64,000 bases of DNA, taken from contig NAUB01000017.1 of assembly GCA_003676145.1 (NCBI GenBank), forward strand, positions 1-64,000, given 5' to 3'. A program made the translations under genes and the position numbers. The stretch is from a gamma proteobacterium symbiont of Stewartia floridana. GTDB taxonomy: Bacteria > Pseudomonadota > Gammaproteobacteria > Chromatiales > Chromatiaceae. Position 1 is the stretch's first letter. The number at the start of each line of letters is the position of its first letter. A model generated the notes under the pieces. The model searched no databases. It was given only the letters and a program-made list of their open reading frames with translations, and was not told the origin of the DNA. Shown here piece by piece: positions 27,709-36,584 of the stretch.

Positions 27709-27901
27709 GAAGAGCATAAGCCTGGGTGGAGACCGGCACGTCTTTGTAAAAAAAGACGGCTTATAAACGAGCAATAACGCCTCCTTCCAAGCTGAACGCA
27801 ACAGGAACAGTCCCATATTACTGCTCCGGTTCGTGTGACAGGGTTCGTCATGTTCCCTGTTGAAACTAGTGTAAGCCTGTTTAAATACCAAAGGAGGTAA
27901 C

Positions 27902-28516
27902 ATGGCGTACAAAAATCTCAAGAGAGCCCTGATCGGCGCACTGGCCCTCAGTGCATCATCTGCGGCTTTCGCTGCTGACAAACCCCTGATGTCGGGTGCC
28001 AGTGCTGCCATGCTGGCAAACACCTGTGCCGGCTGCCATGGTACCAATGGCGCCAGTATCGGTCCCGCTTCACCCAGTATCGGCGGCATGTCTGCCGTCT
28101 ATTTCGAAGAAGTCATGCAAGGCTTCAAAGCGGGTGATATCAATTCCACCATCATGACCCGTATCGCCAAAGGCTATACCGATGACGAAATCAAGGCAAT
28201 GGGTGAATTCTTCAGTAAACAGCCCTTTGTCATGGCCAAGCAGGACTTCGATCCCGCTAAAGCCAAAAAAGGCGCCAAGCTGCACGACAAATATTGTGAG
28301 AAGTGTCATGCGGACAACGGCACCTCTCCCGATGATGACTCCGGCATCCTGATGGGTCAGTTAGTCCCCTATCTGGAATACACCATGGCCGACTTCAAAT
28401 CTGGTGATCGCGAGATGACCAAGAAGATGAAGAAGAAAGTTAATGAACTGCTGAAGAAAGAGGGCGACGCCGGACTCGACGCTCTGAACCACTTCTACGC
28501 CTCAGGCCAAAAATAA
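27902..28516 (+). CDS. fccA: Flavocytochrome c sulfide dehydrogenase, diheme cytochrome subunit
   Basis: 204 residues with signal peptide ([17 protein letters not shown]) and two CxxCH hemes, CAGCH and CEKCH, each in a class I cytochrome c fold. Ribosome site AAGGAGGT at 27891-27898, very strong. It lies 16 bases upstream of the flavoprotein gene; together they form the periplasmic FccAB complex that oxidises sulfide to sulfur or polysulfide and reduces cytochrome c. The length and lysine-rich C-terminal helix agree with FccA. Confidence 0.9.
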   Translation: MAYKNLKRALIGALALSASSAAFAADKPLMSGASAAMLANTCAGCHGTNGASIGPASPSIGGMSAVYFEEVMQGFKAGDINSTIMTRIAKGYTDDEIKAMGEFFSKQPFVMAKQDFDPAKAKKGAKLHDKYCEKCHADNGTSPDDDSGILMGQLVPYLEYTMADFKSGDREMTKKMKKKVNELLKKEGDAGLDALNHFYASGQK

Positions 28517-28532
28517 GAGGGGAATGAGAAAC

Positions 28533-29831
28533 ATGAAGATTACCCGAAGAGGTTTTGTTAAAGGCGCAGGTGCAGCTACCGCTGTCGGCATGATGGGGAC
28601 CCCCTATATCGCCCTCGGCGCTTCCAAGAAAGTCGTGGTCGTCGGTGGTGGTACCGGTGGTGCAACTGCTGCCAAATATCTGCGTATGGCCGATCCGACC
28701 ATTGAGGTCACCCTGATCGAAGCCAATAAAGACTACTACACTTGCTATCTGTCCAATGAAGTACTGAGCGGCGACCGTAGCATCAACTCCATCAAGTTCG
28801 GTTACTCCGGCCTTGGCAAACACGGCGTCAAAGTCGTCCATGATGTGGTTACCGCCATCGATGCCAATGCAAAGACCGTTAAAACCGCAGGCGGTCAGAG
28901 TTTCAACTACGACCGTTGTATCGTTGCCCCAGGTATCGACTTCAAATGGGAGACCCTGGAAGGCTATGATGCCAAGGTTGCCGAGAAGATCCCTCACGCC
29001 TGGAAAGCCGGTTCACAGACCGTAGCCCTGCGCAAACAGCTTGAGGCCATGAAAGATGGTGGCACCGTGGTAATTGCCGCTCCAGGTAACCCATTCCGCT
29101 GTCCGCCAGGACCTTATGAGCGTGCTTCCCAGATCGCTCACTATATGAAACAGCACAAGCCTAAGTCGAAGGTCATCATCCTTGACTCTAAGCCTAAGTT
29201 CTCCAAGATGGGTCTCTTCACCCAGGGTTGGAAAGCACTCTATGGCTATGAGACCGACAACTCCATGATCGAATGGCGCGGCAGTGCTCAGGGCTCCAAC
29301 GACAACGCGGTTGTCAAAGTGGATGCCGGTTCAATGAGTGTGACCACCGGTTTCGACGATACCATCAAGGCTGACGTACTGAATGTCATTCCAAACCAGA
29401 AAGCGGGCAAGATCGCCTTTGCCGCAGGTTTGACCAATGACAGCGGCTGGTGTCCGATCGATCTGCACACCTTCGAATCCACCATTCACAAAAACATTCA
29501 TGTGATTGGTGACGCGTCTATCGCCAAAGGTATGCCGAAGTCCGGTTATGCGGCCAACTCTGAAGCCAAGGTCTGTGCAGCCAGCGTTGCTGCTCTGCTG
29601 AATGGCCAGGAGCCAGGCACACCGGCTTACGTCAACACCTGCTACTCCATCATTGGCAAGGATTGGGGCATCTCCGTTGCTGCGGTCTACAAGCTGGCAG
29701 AAGACGGCTCCAAGATCACCAAGGTTTCCGGTGGTCTGACCCCAACCGACGCTACTCCAGAGATGCGGGCGCGCGAAGTGGCTTACGCCTACAGCTGGTT
29801 CGACAATATCACTGCTGATAGTTTCATGTAA
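28533..29831 (+). CDS. fccB: Flavocytochrome c sulfide dehydrogenase, flavoprotein subunit
   Basis: About 432 residues. Twin-arginine signal [18 protein letters not shown], so exported folded with FAD. FAD-binding Rossmann motif [19 protein letters not shown]; the cysteine of [10 protein letters not shown] corresponds to the residue carrying covalent FAD in characterised FccB, and [11 protein letters not shown] holds one of the redox-active cysteines, with a later one in VNTCYS. It oxidises sulfide and passes electrons to FccA. An ATG at 28524 is also in frame but lies too close to the GAGGGG ribosome site, so 28533 is preferred. A strong terminator follows. Confidence 0.95.
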   Translation: MKITRRGFVKGAGAATAVGMMGTPYIALGASKKVVVVGGGTGGATAAKYLRMADPTIEVTLIEANKDYYTCYLSNEVLSGDRSINSIKFGYSGLGKHGVKVVHDVVTAIDANAKTVKTAGGQSFNYDRCIVAPGIDFKWETLEGYDAKVAEKIPHAWKAGSQTVALRKQLEAMKDGGTVVIAAPGNPFRCPPGPYERASQIAHYMKQHKPKSKVIILDSKPKFSKMGLFTQGWKALYGYETDNSMIEWRGSAQGSNDNAVVKVDAGSMSVTTGFDDTIKADVLNVIPNQKAGKIAFAAGLTNDSGWCPIDLHTFESTIHKNIHVIGDASIAKGMPKSGYAANSEAKVCAASVAALLNGQEPGTPAYVNTCYSIIGKDWGISVAAVYKLAEDGSKITKVSGGLTPTDATPEMRAREVAYAYSWFDNITADSFM

Positions 29832-29863
29832 TCCAGCTCGGAATCAGGGATCGATTCCAAAAT

Positions 29864-29894
29864 AAAAAAAGCGGGGCATTGCCCCGCTTTTTTT
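29864..29894. terminator. Intrinsic terminator after fccB
   Basis: A-run, GCGGGGCATTGCCCCGC hairpin, T-run: a textbook bidirectional terminator ~35 bases after the fccB stop, also serving the convergent cytochrome gene. Confidence 0.95.
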
Positions 29895-30016
29895 GTATCG
29901 TCAAGCCAATGATTTCACAACACCGATCTCATGGCAGCTAACCTTTCAAAACTGACATTCTGTCATGTCACCCAGTTTCAGGCTCAAGACAACTCAAACC
30001 TGAAGCACGCCGAACA

Positions 30017-30790
30017 CTAGGGCCGTGGTGGCCTGGGTGGACGCTTATCGATGGTGTAGCCCGCTCCGGAGTGGAGGTTCGCCGGTCTGGCAAACTTCGG
30101 AAAATCCGGATTACGCCAGCCAGGTTCAGCCAGTTTCTCTTTCGGTGGTTTGATGCGCGAAACATAATCGAGCACCGCACGAATGTCCCGATGGGTGAAG
30201 CCGTGGATCTGTTTGACCATCTTCTTGTCCGCATTACGACGGCGTTCATTTTTGATCCACTCGAACTGTCGCAGCAGATAGCGATAGTGCTGACCATAGA
30301 TCAACGGGATATGGTCATCCAGGATACCCTCGCCATGCTCCCCATGACACTCAACGCAGTTATCTTTATAGAGCTTTTCACCCAGAGCAAGATCATTACC
30401 CGGCCCCACACCATTAAACGGGCTCATTGGCAGCTGGGAGATATAGGCAGCCACATCTGCAATCTCCTGAGCGCCGCCAAGCAGTTGTGGTGAGGTGAAG
30501 GGCAACATGGTTGGATTGTCACGGTTTCTCGCGCGTATGTCCGCCAACTGCTTGATCAGAACGGTGGGCAACTGACCCGCCACCTGAGGATAGGCGCCAC
30601 TCTCCAGCCCCCAGCCTTCCGGCGTATGGCAGACTGCACAGATCTTGTAGACCTTTTTGCCACTCTCCAGATTCGGGCTGAGATTCATCGCCTGCTCATA
30701 CTCTCGCATTGCGTCATCCGCAGGCTGAGCCATGCTCAGTGCCGGCGTTAAAACGCAGACCAGCGAAGCGACTAAAATAAACTTTCTCAT
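30017..30790 (-). CDS. Periplasmic diheme c-type cytochrome (c4-like)
   Basis: 257 residues: signal peptide (FILVASLVCVLTPALSMAQ), heme 1 in CAVCH (~residue 51) and heme 2 in CVECH (~145), then a C-terminal basic and proline-rich tail ending DKRPPRPPRP. Each half resembles a class I cytochrome c, as in cytochrome c4 or the SoxXA/TsdA-type partner cytochromes. Methionine axial ligands are likely but not assigned. It points toward fccAB and is divergent from a second diheme cytochrome, so the cluster is rich in electron carriers that could accept from FccAB. Confidence 0.82.
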   Translation of the reverse strand: MRKFILVASLVCVLTPALSMAQPADDAMREYEQAMNLSPNLESGKKVYKICAVCHTPEGWGLESGAYPQVAGQLPTVLIKQLADIRARNRDNPTMLPFTSPQLLGGAQEIADVAAYISQLPMSPFNGVGPGNDLALGEKLYKDNCVECHGEHGEGILDDHIPLIYGQHYRYLLRQFEWIKNERRRNADKKMVKQIHGFTHRDIRAVLDYVSRIKPPKEKLAEPGWRNPDFPKFARPANLHSGAGYTIDKRPPRPPRP

Positions 30791-31150
30791 TGAAACTCCT
30801 GATTCAAATTCGCTTGCACGCCACTGCTTAGATCCTACTCGCAGTCAGAATGTTCTTTCACATCTATTTATAACGTGATAAACAATTTTATTGCGCACAA
30901 CCATATCTAATTTAATCTTCTCAGTGTTTAATATAGCGAGGCATATGCCGCGGCACAATAAAGAAAACAACACAACCTCAAGTATAGGGGTCCGCAGTTT
31001 GCCGAAAAAGAATAAGAAGACTGAAACAACTGACATTCACACAGTTTAAGCGGGGAAAATTATATTTCCTGCTAAGGTTAGAATGTTCGGGATTTGCCCT
31101 GCAATTCCCACCCTCAAAACAACGACCAAACAATACAGGTGCCGACAAAA
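30791..31150. other. Divergent intergenic region between two cytochrome genes
   Basis: About 360 bases, AT-rich, expected to hold promoters for both cytochrome genes. A short palindrome GCCGCGGC (~30949) is visible. No convincing ORF or recognised operator. Confidence 0.45.
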
Positions 31151-31768
31151 ATGAACAGGCTACTATTACCCCTCATGTTATTGCTCATAACCCCATTTGC
31201 ATCCCATGCAATTGATCTGGAGAACGGCAAGAAGCAGGCCCGAAGCTGTGCACTCTGCCACGGACACTACGGCCAGGGAACACCCGGCCCGGCCTCACCC
31301 CGTCTGGCTGGCACGCCGGCCGGTTATATGATCAAACAGATAGAAGCCTATATCAACGAAGAGCGGATCAACCCGCGTATGGTAATCACCTCATCCCTGC
31401 ACTCACTCAGCGAAGAGGATATCGACGACATCGCCGCCTATTACGAGAGTATCAATCTTGATAAGATTAACCCCAGGTTGGGCCATATCCCGCTTTGGCA
31501 GGGAGATGTCGCACTTGGCAGAGAACTCTACGAGGGAGACTGTAAAAGCTGTCATCGTAAAAACGGCATGGGTAAATCCCGCAAGGGCATCCCGGCCCTG
31601 GCGCTGCAATATCCCCGCTACCTGTTCCGCCAGATCAAAATGTTTCAATGGGACAAACGAGTACACGACGACGATCCGGAAGATGACACCTTCGACGCCC
31701 TGTCTGACAAAGAGATCGAAGCACTGCTCTCCTACGTCTCATCACTGGCGCCCAATAACAAAAAATAA
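31151..31768 (+). CDS. Periplasmic diheme c-type cytochrome
   Basis: About 205 residues from MNRLLLPLMLLLITPFASHA, a clear signal peptide; an upstream in-frame ATG would place 19 polar residues before it. Heme sites CALCH and CKSCH, in two class I cytochrome domains (GHYGQGTPGPASPRLAGTPAGYMIKQ, then GNGMGKSRKGIPALALQYPRYLFRQ-type second half). It is related to the divergent cytochrome and to cytochrome c4/c553-type proteins. The DUF302 gene follows ~50 bases downstream, probably in the same operon. Confidence 0.85.
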   Translation: MNRLLLPLMLLLITPFASHAIDLENGKKQARSCALCHGHYGQGTPGPASPRLAGTPAGYMIKQIEAYINEERINPRMVITSSLHSLSEEDIDDIAAYYESINLDKINPRLGHIPLWQGDVALGRELYEGDCKSCHRKNGMGKSRKGIPALALQYPRYLFRQIKMFQWDKRVHDDDPEDDTFDALSDKEIEALLSYVSSLAPNNKK

Positions 31769-31819
31769 ATTGGACACCATATACATAACGCAGATAAAGA
31801 ATATAACTGGGAGAACCCT

Positions 31820-32329
31820 ATGAAATCACTCAAAGCGGTGGGATTTGCTCTGCTGGTCAATCTGGCCTTTCTGAGCACCGTAGTTGCCGGCGAACAACCC
31901 GAAATCAACATCACGGATATCAACCAGACCGTGGTGCAGATGAGCGTTAAAGATGGTATCACCAAAGAGGATGCGGTCCAGGCTCTGATGTCCAGAGCGG
32001 CTGAAATCAACCTCAAGTTCGTTGCCCGTCAACAGGTCTCCAAAGAACTTGAAGCGCGTGGACTGAAAACCCCATACCTGGACATTTTCCAGTTCTGTAA
32101 CCCGGAAGACGCCAGAGAGATGATCCTGCACGATCCGATCTATGCCGCCTACATGCCCTGCCGTATCGCCATGGTGGAAGACAAGAAAGGGCAGCTCTGG
32201 CTGATGATGCTGAATCTGGATATGCTGATCAACAGTGCCCTGCTGCCACCGGATCTGACTGAGATTGCGATCCGAGTCAATCAGGCCATGCTGGATGTCA
32301 TGGTGGCTGGTGCAACCGGCGAGTTCTAA
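31820..32329 (+). CDS. Secreted DUF302 domain protein
   Basis: 169 residues with signal peptide (VGFALLVNLAFLSTVVAGEQ). The segment LDIFQFCNPEDAREMILHDPIYAAYMPCRIAMVEDKKGQLWL is the DUF302 core. Two cysteines are retained (FQFC and MPCR). The function of DUF302 is not established; such proteins often accompany cytochromes and sulfur-oxidation genes. Followed by two hairpins, the second a clear terminator. Confidence 0.82.
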   Translation: MKSLKAVGFALLVNLAFLSTVVAGEQPEINITDINQTVVQMSVKDGITKEDAVQALMSRAAEINLKFVARQQVSKELEARGLKTPYLDIFQFCNPEDAREMILHDPIYAAYMPCRIAMVEDKKGQLWLMMLNLDMLINSALLPPDLTEIAIRVNQAMLDVMVAGATGEF

Positions 32330-32356
32330 GCGAATACAACAATAATAACAATAAAT

Positions 32357-32414
32357 CCGTACCCGTCAGGGTACGGGGCACAGCCTTTCGAACCGGCCTC
32401 GATGCCGGTTTTTT
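32357..32414 (+). terminator. Double hairpin terminator after DUF302 gene
   Basis: First hairpin CCGTACCC-GTCA-GGGTACGG (32357-32376), second AACCGGC-CTCGAT-GCCGGTT followed by a T-run (32391-32414). Confidence 0.88.
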
Positions 32415-32482
32415 ATTGCCGGTACGATTCAGCTGCGTGGTGCTCTGGTTTACCACTCCGGTGGGAATTTCTTACAGGCAAT

Positions 32483-32513
32483 AAAAAACCCGAGCACTTC
32501 AGGCACGGGTTTT
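32483..32513 (-). terminator. Intrinsic terminator after the CBS gene
   Basis: Read on the minus strand: AAAACCCGTGC loop GCTCGGGTTTTTT, a stem of ~10 bp with one mismatch and a T-run, 30 bases after the CBS-protein stop. Confidence 0.8.
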
Positions 32514-32542
32514 CATCGCTACTGACAGATATTGGTCTGAAA

Positions 32543-33001
32543 CTAACTCAAAACTATGCTGTGCGCCAGATTGCTCTGGAAGATCGCTTTATGGATATCG
32601 CCCAGACTCAACATGCCAACCAGCTGACCCGCATCCGCAACAGGAATACGACGGAACTTATGCCGCACCATCACCGTGGCTGCTTTCAGGATATGCATAT
32701 CGGGACTCACTGTGATGATATTGGAAGTCATCACATCGGAGACCTGCAGGTTCACCACATCCTTATACTGCATCATCATATCGTCGTAATCGGGTGACGA
32801 GAGCCCATCCATCACCTCTTCAAGGGTGGGAAACAGTCTGTGCAGGACATCCTTTTCAGCGATAATCCCGGACAGCTTGCCATCAGTCACGACTGGAAGG
32901 CCGCTATAACGGAACAGGCACATCAGCGAGACCACCTCCAGCAGCTTCGTGTCTGGAGTCACCGTTTTCGGTGATTTTGACATTATTTCGCTTACCAGCA
33001 T
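32543..33001 (-). CDS. CBS-pair domain protein
   Basis: 152 residues made of two CBS motifs: VSEIMSKSPKTVTPDTKLLEVVSLM and VSDVMTSNIITVSPDMHILKAATVM, with an inserted acidic loop (SSPDYDDMMMQ) between them. Stand-alone CBS pairs bind adenosyl nucleotides and regulate a partner. It is divergent from nrdA across a ~650-base spacer. A second CBS protein is encoded at 44284. Target unknown. Confidence 0.85.
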   Translation of the reverse strand: MLVSEIMSKSPKTVTPDTKLLEVVSLMCLFRYSGLPVVTDGKLSGIIAEKDVLHRLFPTLEEVMDGLSSPDYDDMMMQYKDVVNLQVSDVMTSNIITVSPDMHILKAATVMVRHKFRRIPVADAGQLVGMLSLGDIHKAIFQSNLAHSIVLS

Positions 33002-33383
33002 CGAAACAACTCCTCATCTTCGGTTAATTAATCATTATTCTTCGGGGTCTACCCCAGAACCCAACCATACGCATTCTCTTGGGCTATGCCAATAGTTTTA
33101 TCGCCAAGCGGCTGATCATTGGGAATATTCTCCCCCAAATCCACCACCTTCATTCCACCAGCGGAAAAACCGGCCAGCCTCCCCTAACAGGAAGCTCATT
33201 CCCTGAAATAACGGAGAAACACAATCAACCCCAACAGAGCCCAAACAATTCCACACCCACACCAGGTTGGGGATAAAAATTGAACATCATCATAACCCAA
33301 TGATTTGCCGTGAAAAGCAGACTTCTATCCAGAAGTTATCCACAAAGAGCACACAGATTGGAGACCCTTTTCCACAAGGTAAT

Positions 33384-33399
33384 GCACAAGATGTTGTGG
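33384..33399. promoter_or_regulatory. NrdR box 1 of nrdAB
   Basis: GCACAAGATGTTGTGG, an imperfect palindrome resembling the NrdR box; 32 bases start-to-start from box 2, about three helical turns, the usual spacing of paired NrdR sites. Confidence 0.6.
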
Positions 33400-33415
33400 T
33401 TGACATCCGTCAGAT

Positions 33416-33431
33416 ACGATATATATTGTGT
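33416..33431. promoter_or_regulatory. NrdR box 2 of nrdAB, overlapping the -10 element
   Basis: ACGATATATATTGTGT; its right half is identical to the perfect NrdR box before nrdD (ATATTGTGT). Confidence 0.65.
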
Positions 33432-33649
33432 TTACTGGTTTTGAACATCACCACCCTGATTTCACCAGCCAGACAATAAGACCGGCAATCAAACCCGGCC
33501 TGCAGGGTTGTTAACCTGCGTATAAACGGCGGACAACGAATCGCCGGCAAGTACGACCAACAGAATTACCACAAGATTTAAAAAGTTAGGCCACGGCCCG
33601 GCCATCCTGTACGACGATGACCGCCAACGAAAAACAATTAGGAGATGAC

Positions 33650-36535
33650 ATGGCGACACCAGTAGCCGATAGCGACGTGACAGTTGCAGTGCCCCAACCC
33701 CCTGAGATGCACCAACCTACAGGCCAGAGTCAATCCACCCCCAGTAGCGGCATCCAGGTGATTCGTCGCAACGGCAAGGTAACCAACTTCGACCCAAGCA
33801 AGATCAGCGTCGCCATGACCAAAGCCTTTCTTGCCGTGGAGGGTGGCAGCGCGGCCGCTTCAAGCCGGGTTCACGACACCGTACGGGATCTCACCGACCA
33901 GGTGGTCAGCGCCCTGACCCGCCGCCTGGCGGACAACGGCACCGTCCACATCGAGGATATTCAGGATCAGGTGGAGCTCTGCCTGATGCGCTCCGGCGAA
34001 CACAAGGCGGCGCGTGCCTACGTCCTCTATCGTGAACGTCAGAATCTGAAGCGCCAGGAAGAGGCCGCCAAGCGCGCCGAGACCGAAGGCATTCCGGAAG
34101 AGCACCGGGTCAACGTCACCCTGGAAGATGGCAGCCAGCGTCCATTGGATGTGGAGCGCCTGCACGCCCTGGTGGAAGAGGCCTGCAACGGTTTTGAAGA
34201 GGTGGACGCCCCGCGCATCCTGCAGGACGCCTGTCGCAACCTGTTCGACGGGGTCAAGGAGAGCGACGTCTCCCAGACCCTGGTGATGAGCGCCCGCACC
34301 CTGATCGATCAGGAGCCCAACTACTCCCAGGTCGCCGCCCGCCTGCTGCTCGACATCCTGCGCCGCGAGGCCCTCGGCTTCCTCGATATCCACGCCCCGG
34401 TGAATACCCAGGCCGACATGGCCGGTCTCTATGGCGACTACTTCAAACGCTATATCAAACAGGCCGAGGATCTGGAGCTGCTCGACACCCGTCTCGGCCA
34501 GTACGATCTGGACCGCCTCACCAGCGCCATCAAGCCGGAGCGGGATCTGCAGTTCACCTATCTGGGCCTGCAGACCCTCTACGACCGCTACTTCATCCAC
34601 AGTGAGAGCGGCACCCGCTTCGAACTGCCCCAGGCCTTCTTCATGCGCGTTGCGATGGGTCTGGCGATCAATGAGATCGACCGGGAAGGCCGCGCCATCG
34701 AGTTCTACAACCTGCTCTCCTCGTTCGACTTCATGAGCTCGACCCCAACCCTGTTCAACTCCGGCACCCTGCGTCCGCAGCTCTCCAGCTGCTACCTGAC
34801 CACTGTCGCCGACGATCTGGACGGCATCTACAGCAGCATCAAGGACAACGCCCTGCTCTCCAAGTTTGCCGGCGGTCTGGGCAACGACTGGACCCGGGTG
34901 CGCGGTCTCGGCGCCCATATCAAAGGTACCAACGGCAAGTCCCAGGGTGTGGTTCCCTTCCTCAAGGTGGCCAACGACACCGCCGTGGCGGTCAACCAGG
35001 GCGGCAAGCGCAAAGGCGCGGTCTGCGCCTACCTGGAGACCTGGCACATCGACATCGAGGAGTTCATCGAGCTGCGCAAGAACACCGGTGACGAGCGCCG
35101 TCGCACCCACGACATGAACACCGCCAACTGGATCCCCGATCTGTTCATGCAGCGGGTCGCCGAAGAGAAGGAGTGGACCCTCTTCTCCCCCAACGAGACC
35201 CCCGACCTGCACGACCTCACCGGCAAGGCCTTCGAAAAAGCCTATAACGCCTACGAAGAGAAGGCGGCCCGGGGCGAGATGGATATCTACAAAACCGTCA
35301 GTGCGATGGACCTATGGCGCAAGATGCTCGGCCTGCTGTTCGAAACAGGTCACCCCTGGATCACCTTCAAGGATCCCTGCAACCTGCGTTACAGCAACCA
35401 GCACATGGGCGTGGTGCACAGCTCCAACCTCTGCACCGAGATCACACTGCACACCAACGATCAGGAGATCGCGGTGTGTAACCTGGGCTCGGTCAACCTG
35501 ACCGCCCACACCACCGAGGATGGCCTCGACATGGCCAAGCTGGAGAAGACGGTGACCACCGCGATGCGCATGCTCGACAACGTCATCGACTACAACTACT
35601 ACAGCGTGCCCCAGGCAAGAAACTCCAACCTGCGTCACCGTCCGGTGGGGCTCGGCATCATGGGTTTCCAGGACGCCCTCTATAAACAGCGTCTCGCCTA
35701 CACCTCGGAAGAGGCCCTCGACTTCGCCGACCGGTCCATGGAAGCCGTCAGCTACTACGCCATCCAGGCCTCATCGGATCTGGCGGAAGAGCGTGGCCGT
35801 TACTCCACCTATGAAGGTTCGCTGTGGAGCCAGGGCATCCTGCCCATCGACTCCCTCAAGCTGTTGAAAGCGGAGCGTGGCGACTACCTGCAGGTGGACG
35901 AGAGCCATACCCTCGACTGGGCCAGCCTGCGTGACAAGGTACAGCTGCAGGGGATGCGCAACTCCAACACCATGGCGATCGCCCCGACCGCCACCATCTC
36001 CAACATCTGCGGTGTCAGCCAGTCGATCGAACCCACCTACCAGAACCTGTTCGTCAAATCGAACCTCTCCGGTGAGTTCACCGTGGTCAATCCCTACATG
36101 GTCCACGATCTGAAAAAGCTCGGCCTGTGGGACGAAGTGATGATCAACGATCTGAAATACTACGACGGCTCCCTGCAGCCCATCGATCGTATCCCCGCAG
36201 AGCTGAAGGCGATCTACGCCACCGCCTTCGAGATCGATCCGCGCTGGCTGGTGGAAGCCGGCTCCCGTCGTCAGAAGTGGATCGACCAGGGCCAGTCCCT
36301 CAACCTTTATATGGCCGAACCCTCGGGCAAGAAGCTCGACAATCTCTACAAGCTGGCCTGGGTGCGTGGACTGAAGACCACCTACTACCTGCGCTCCATG
36401 GGCGCCACCGGTGCGGAGAAGACCTCGGTGCAGGAGAGCAGCGGCGGCAACGGGGTCGACCTGATCGGCGCCAACGGCGGCGACACCCCCAAGGCCTGCT
36501 CGATTCTCGACCCGGACTGTGAAGCCTGCCAATAG
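33650..36535 (+). CDS. nrdA: Class Ia ribonucleoside-diphosphate reductase, alpha subunit
   Basis: About 961 residues from MATPVADSDV, preceded by ribosome site AGGAG at the right distance; an upstream ATG at 33617 lacks one. Two ATP-cone-like regions occur in tandem at the N-terminus (IQVIRRNGKVTNFDPSKIS... and VNVTLEDGSQRPLDVERLH...), then the ten-strand barrel with FNSGTLRPQLSSCYLTT (active-site Cys), NLCTEI and PTATISNICGVSQSIEP. The C-terminal redox pair is in DPDCEACQ. It reduces NDPs using the tyrosyl radical of NrdB. The ~50-base gap to nrdB indicates one operon. Confidence 0.95.
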   Translation: MATPVADSDVTVAVPQPPEMHQPTGQSQSTPSSGIQVIRRNGKVTNFDPSKISVAMTKAFLAVEGGSAAASSRVHDTVRDLTDQVVSALTRRLADNGTVHIEDIQDQVELCLMRSGEHKAARAYVLYRERQNLKRQEEAAKRAETEGIPEEHRVNVTLEDGSQRPLDVERLHALVEEACNGFEEVDAPRILQDACRNLFDGVKESDVSQTLVMSARTLIDQEPNYSQVAARLLLDILRREALGFLDIHAPVNTQADMAGLYGDYFKRYIKQAEDLELLDTRLGQYDLDRLTSAIKPERDLQFTYLGLQTLYDRYFIHSESGTRFELPQAFFMRVAMGLAINEIDREGRAIEFYNLLSSFDFMSSTPTLFNSGTLRPQLSSCYLTTVADDLDGIYSSIKDNALLSKFAGGLGNDWTRVRGLGAHIKGTNGKSQGVVPFLKVANDTAVAVNQGGKRKGAVCAYLETWHIDIEEFIELRKNTGDERRRTHDMNTANWIPDLFMQRVAEEKEWTLFSPNETPDLHDLTGKAFEKAYNAYEEKAARGEMDIYKTVSAMDLWRKMLGLLFETGHPWITFKDPCNLRYSNQHMGVVHSSNLCTEITLHTNDQEIAVCNLGSVNLTAHTTEDGLDMAKLEKTVTTAMRMLDNVIDYNYYSVPQARNSNLRHRPVGLGIMGFQDALYKQRLAYTSEEALDFADRSMEAVSYYAIQASSDLAEERGRYSTYEGSLWSQGILPIDSLKLLKAERGDYLQVDESHTLDWASLRDKVQLQGMRNSNTMAIAPTATISNICGVSQSIEPTYQNLFVKSNLSGEFTVVNPYMVHDLKKLGLWDEVMINDLKYYDGSLQPIDRIPAELKAIYATAFEIDPRWLVEAGSRRQKWIDQGQSLNLYMAEPSGKKLDNLYKLAWVRGLKTTYYLRSMGATGAEKTSVQESSGGNGVDLIGANGGDTPKACSILDPDCEACQ

Positions 36536-36584
36536 GCGATTAGCGGAACCACCAAGCGAACCAGAATATAAAGAGGAATAAGAG

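Larger units (their letters stand above)
33002..33649. promoter_or_regulatory. nrdAB control region
   Basis: About 650 bases upstream of nrdA without a supported gene. It holds a perfect DnaA box TTATCCACA (33336-33344), a one-mismatch DnaA box TTTTCCACA (33368-33376), two NrdR-type boxes (33384-33399 and 33416-33431) and a good sigma70 promoter, TTGACA (33400-33405) with TATATT 16 bases later. The second NrdR box covers the -10 element, as expected for repression. The 5' leader to the nrdA start is ~210 bases. Confidence 0.7.

Noticed and set aside
33860-35212. 450-residue minus-strand ORF
   Set aside because: Antisense shadow of nrdA in GC-rich coding sequence.
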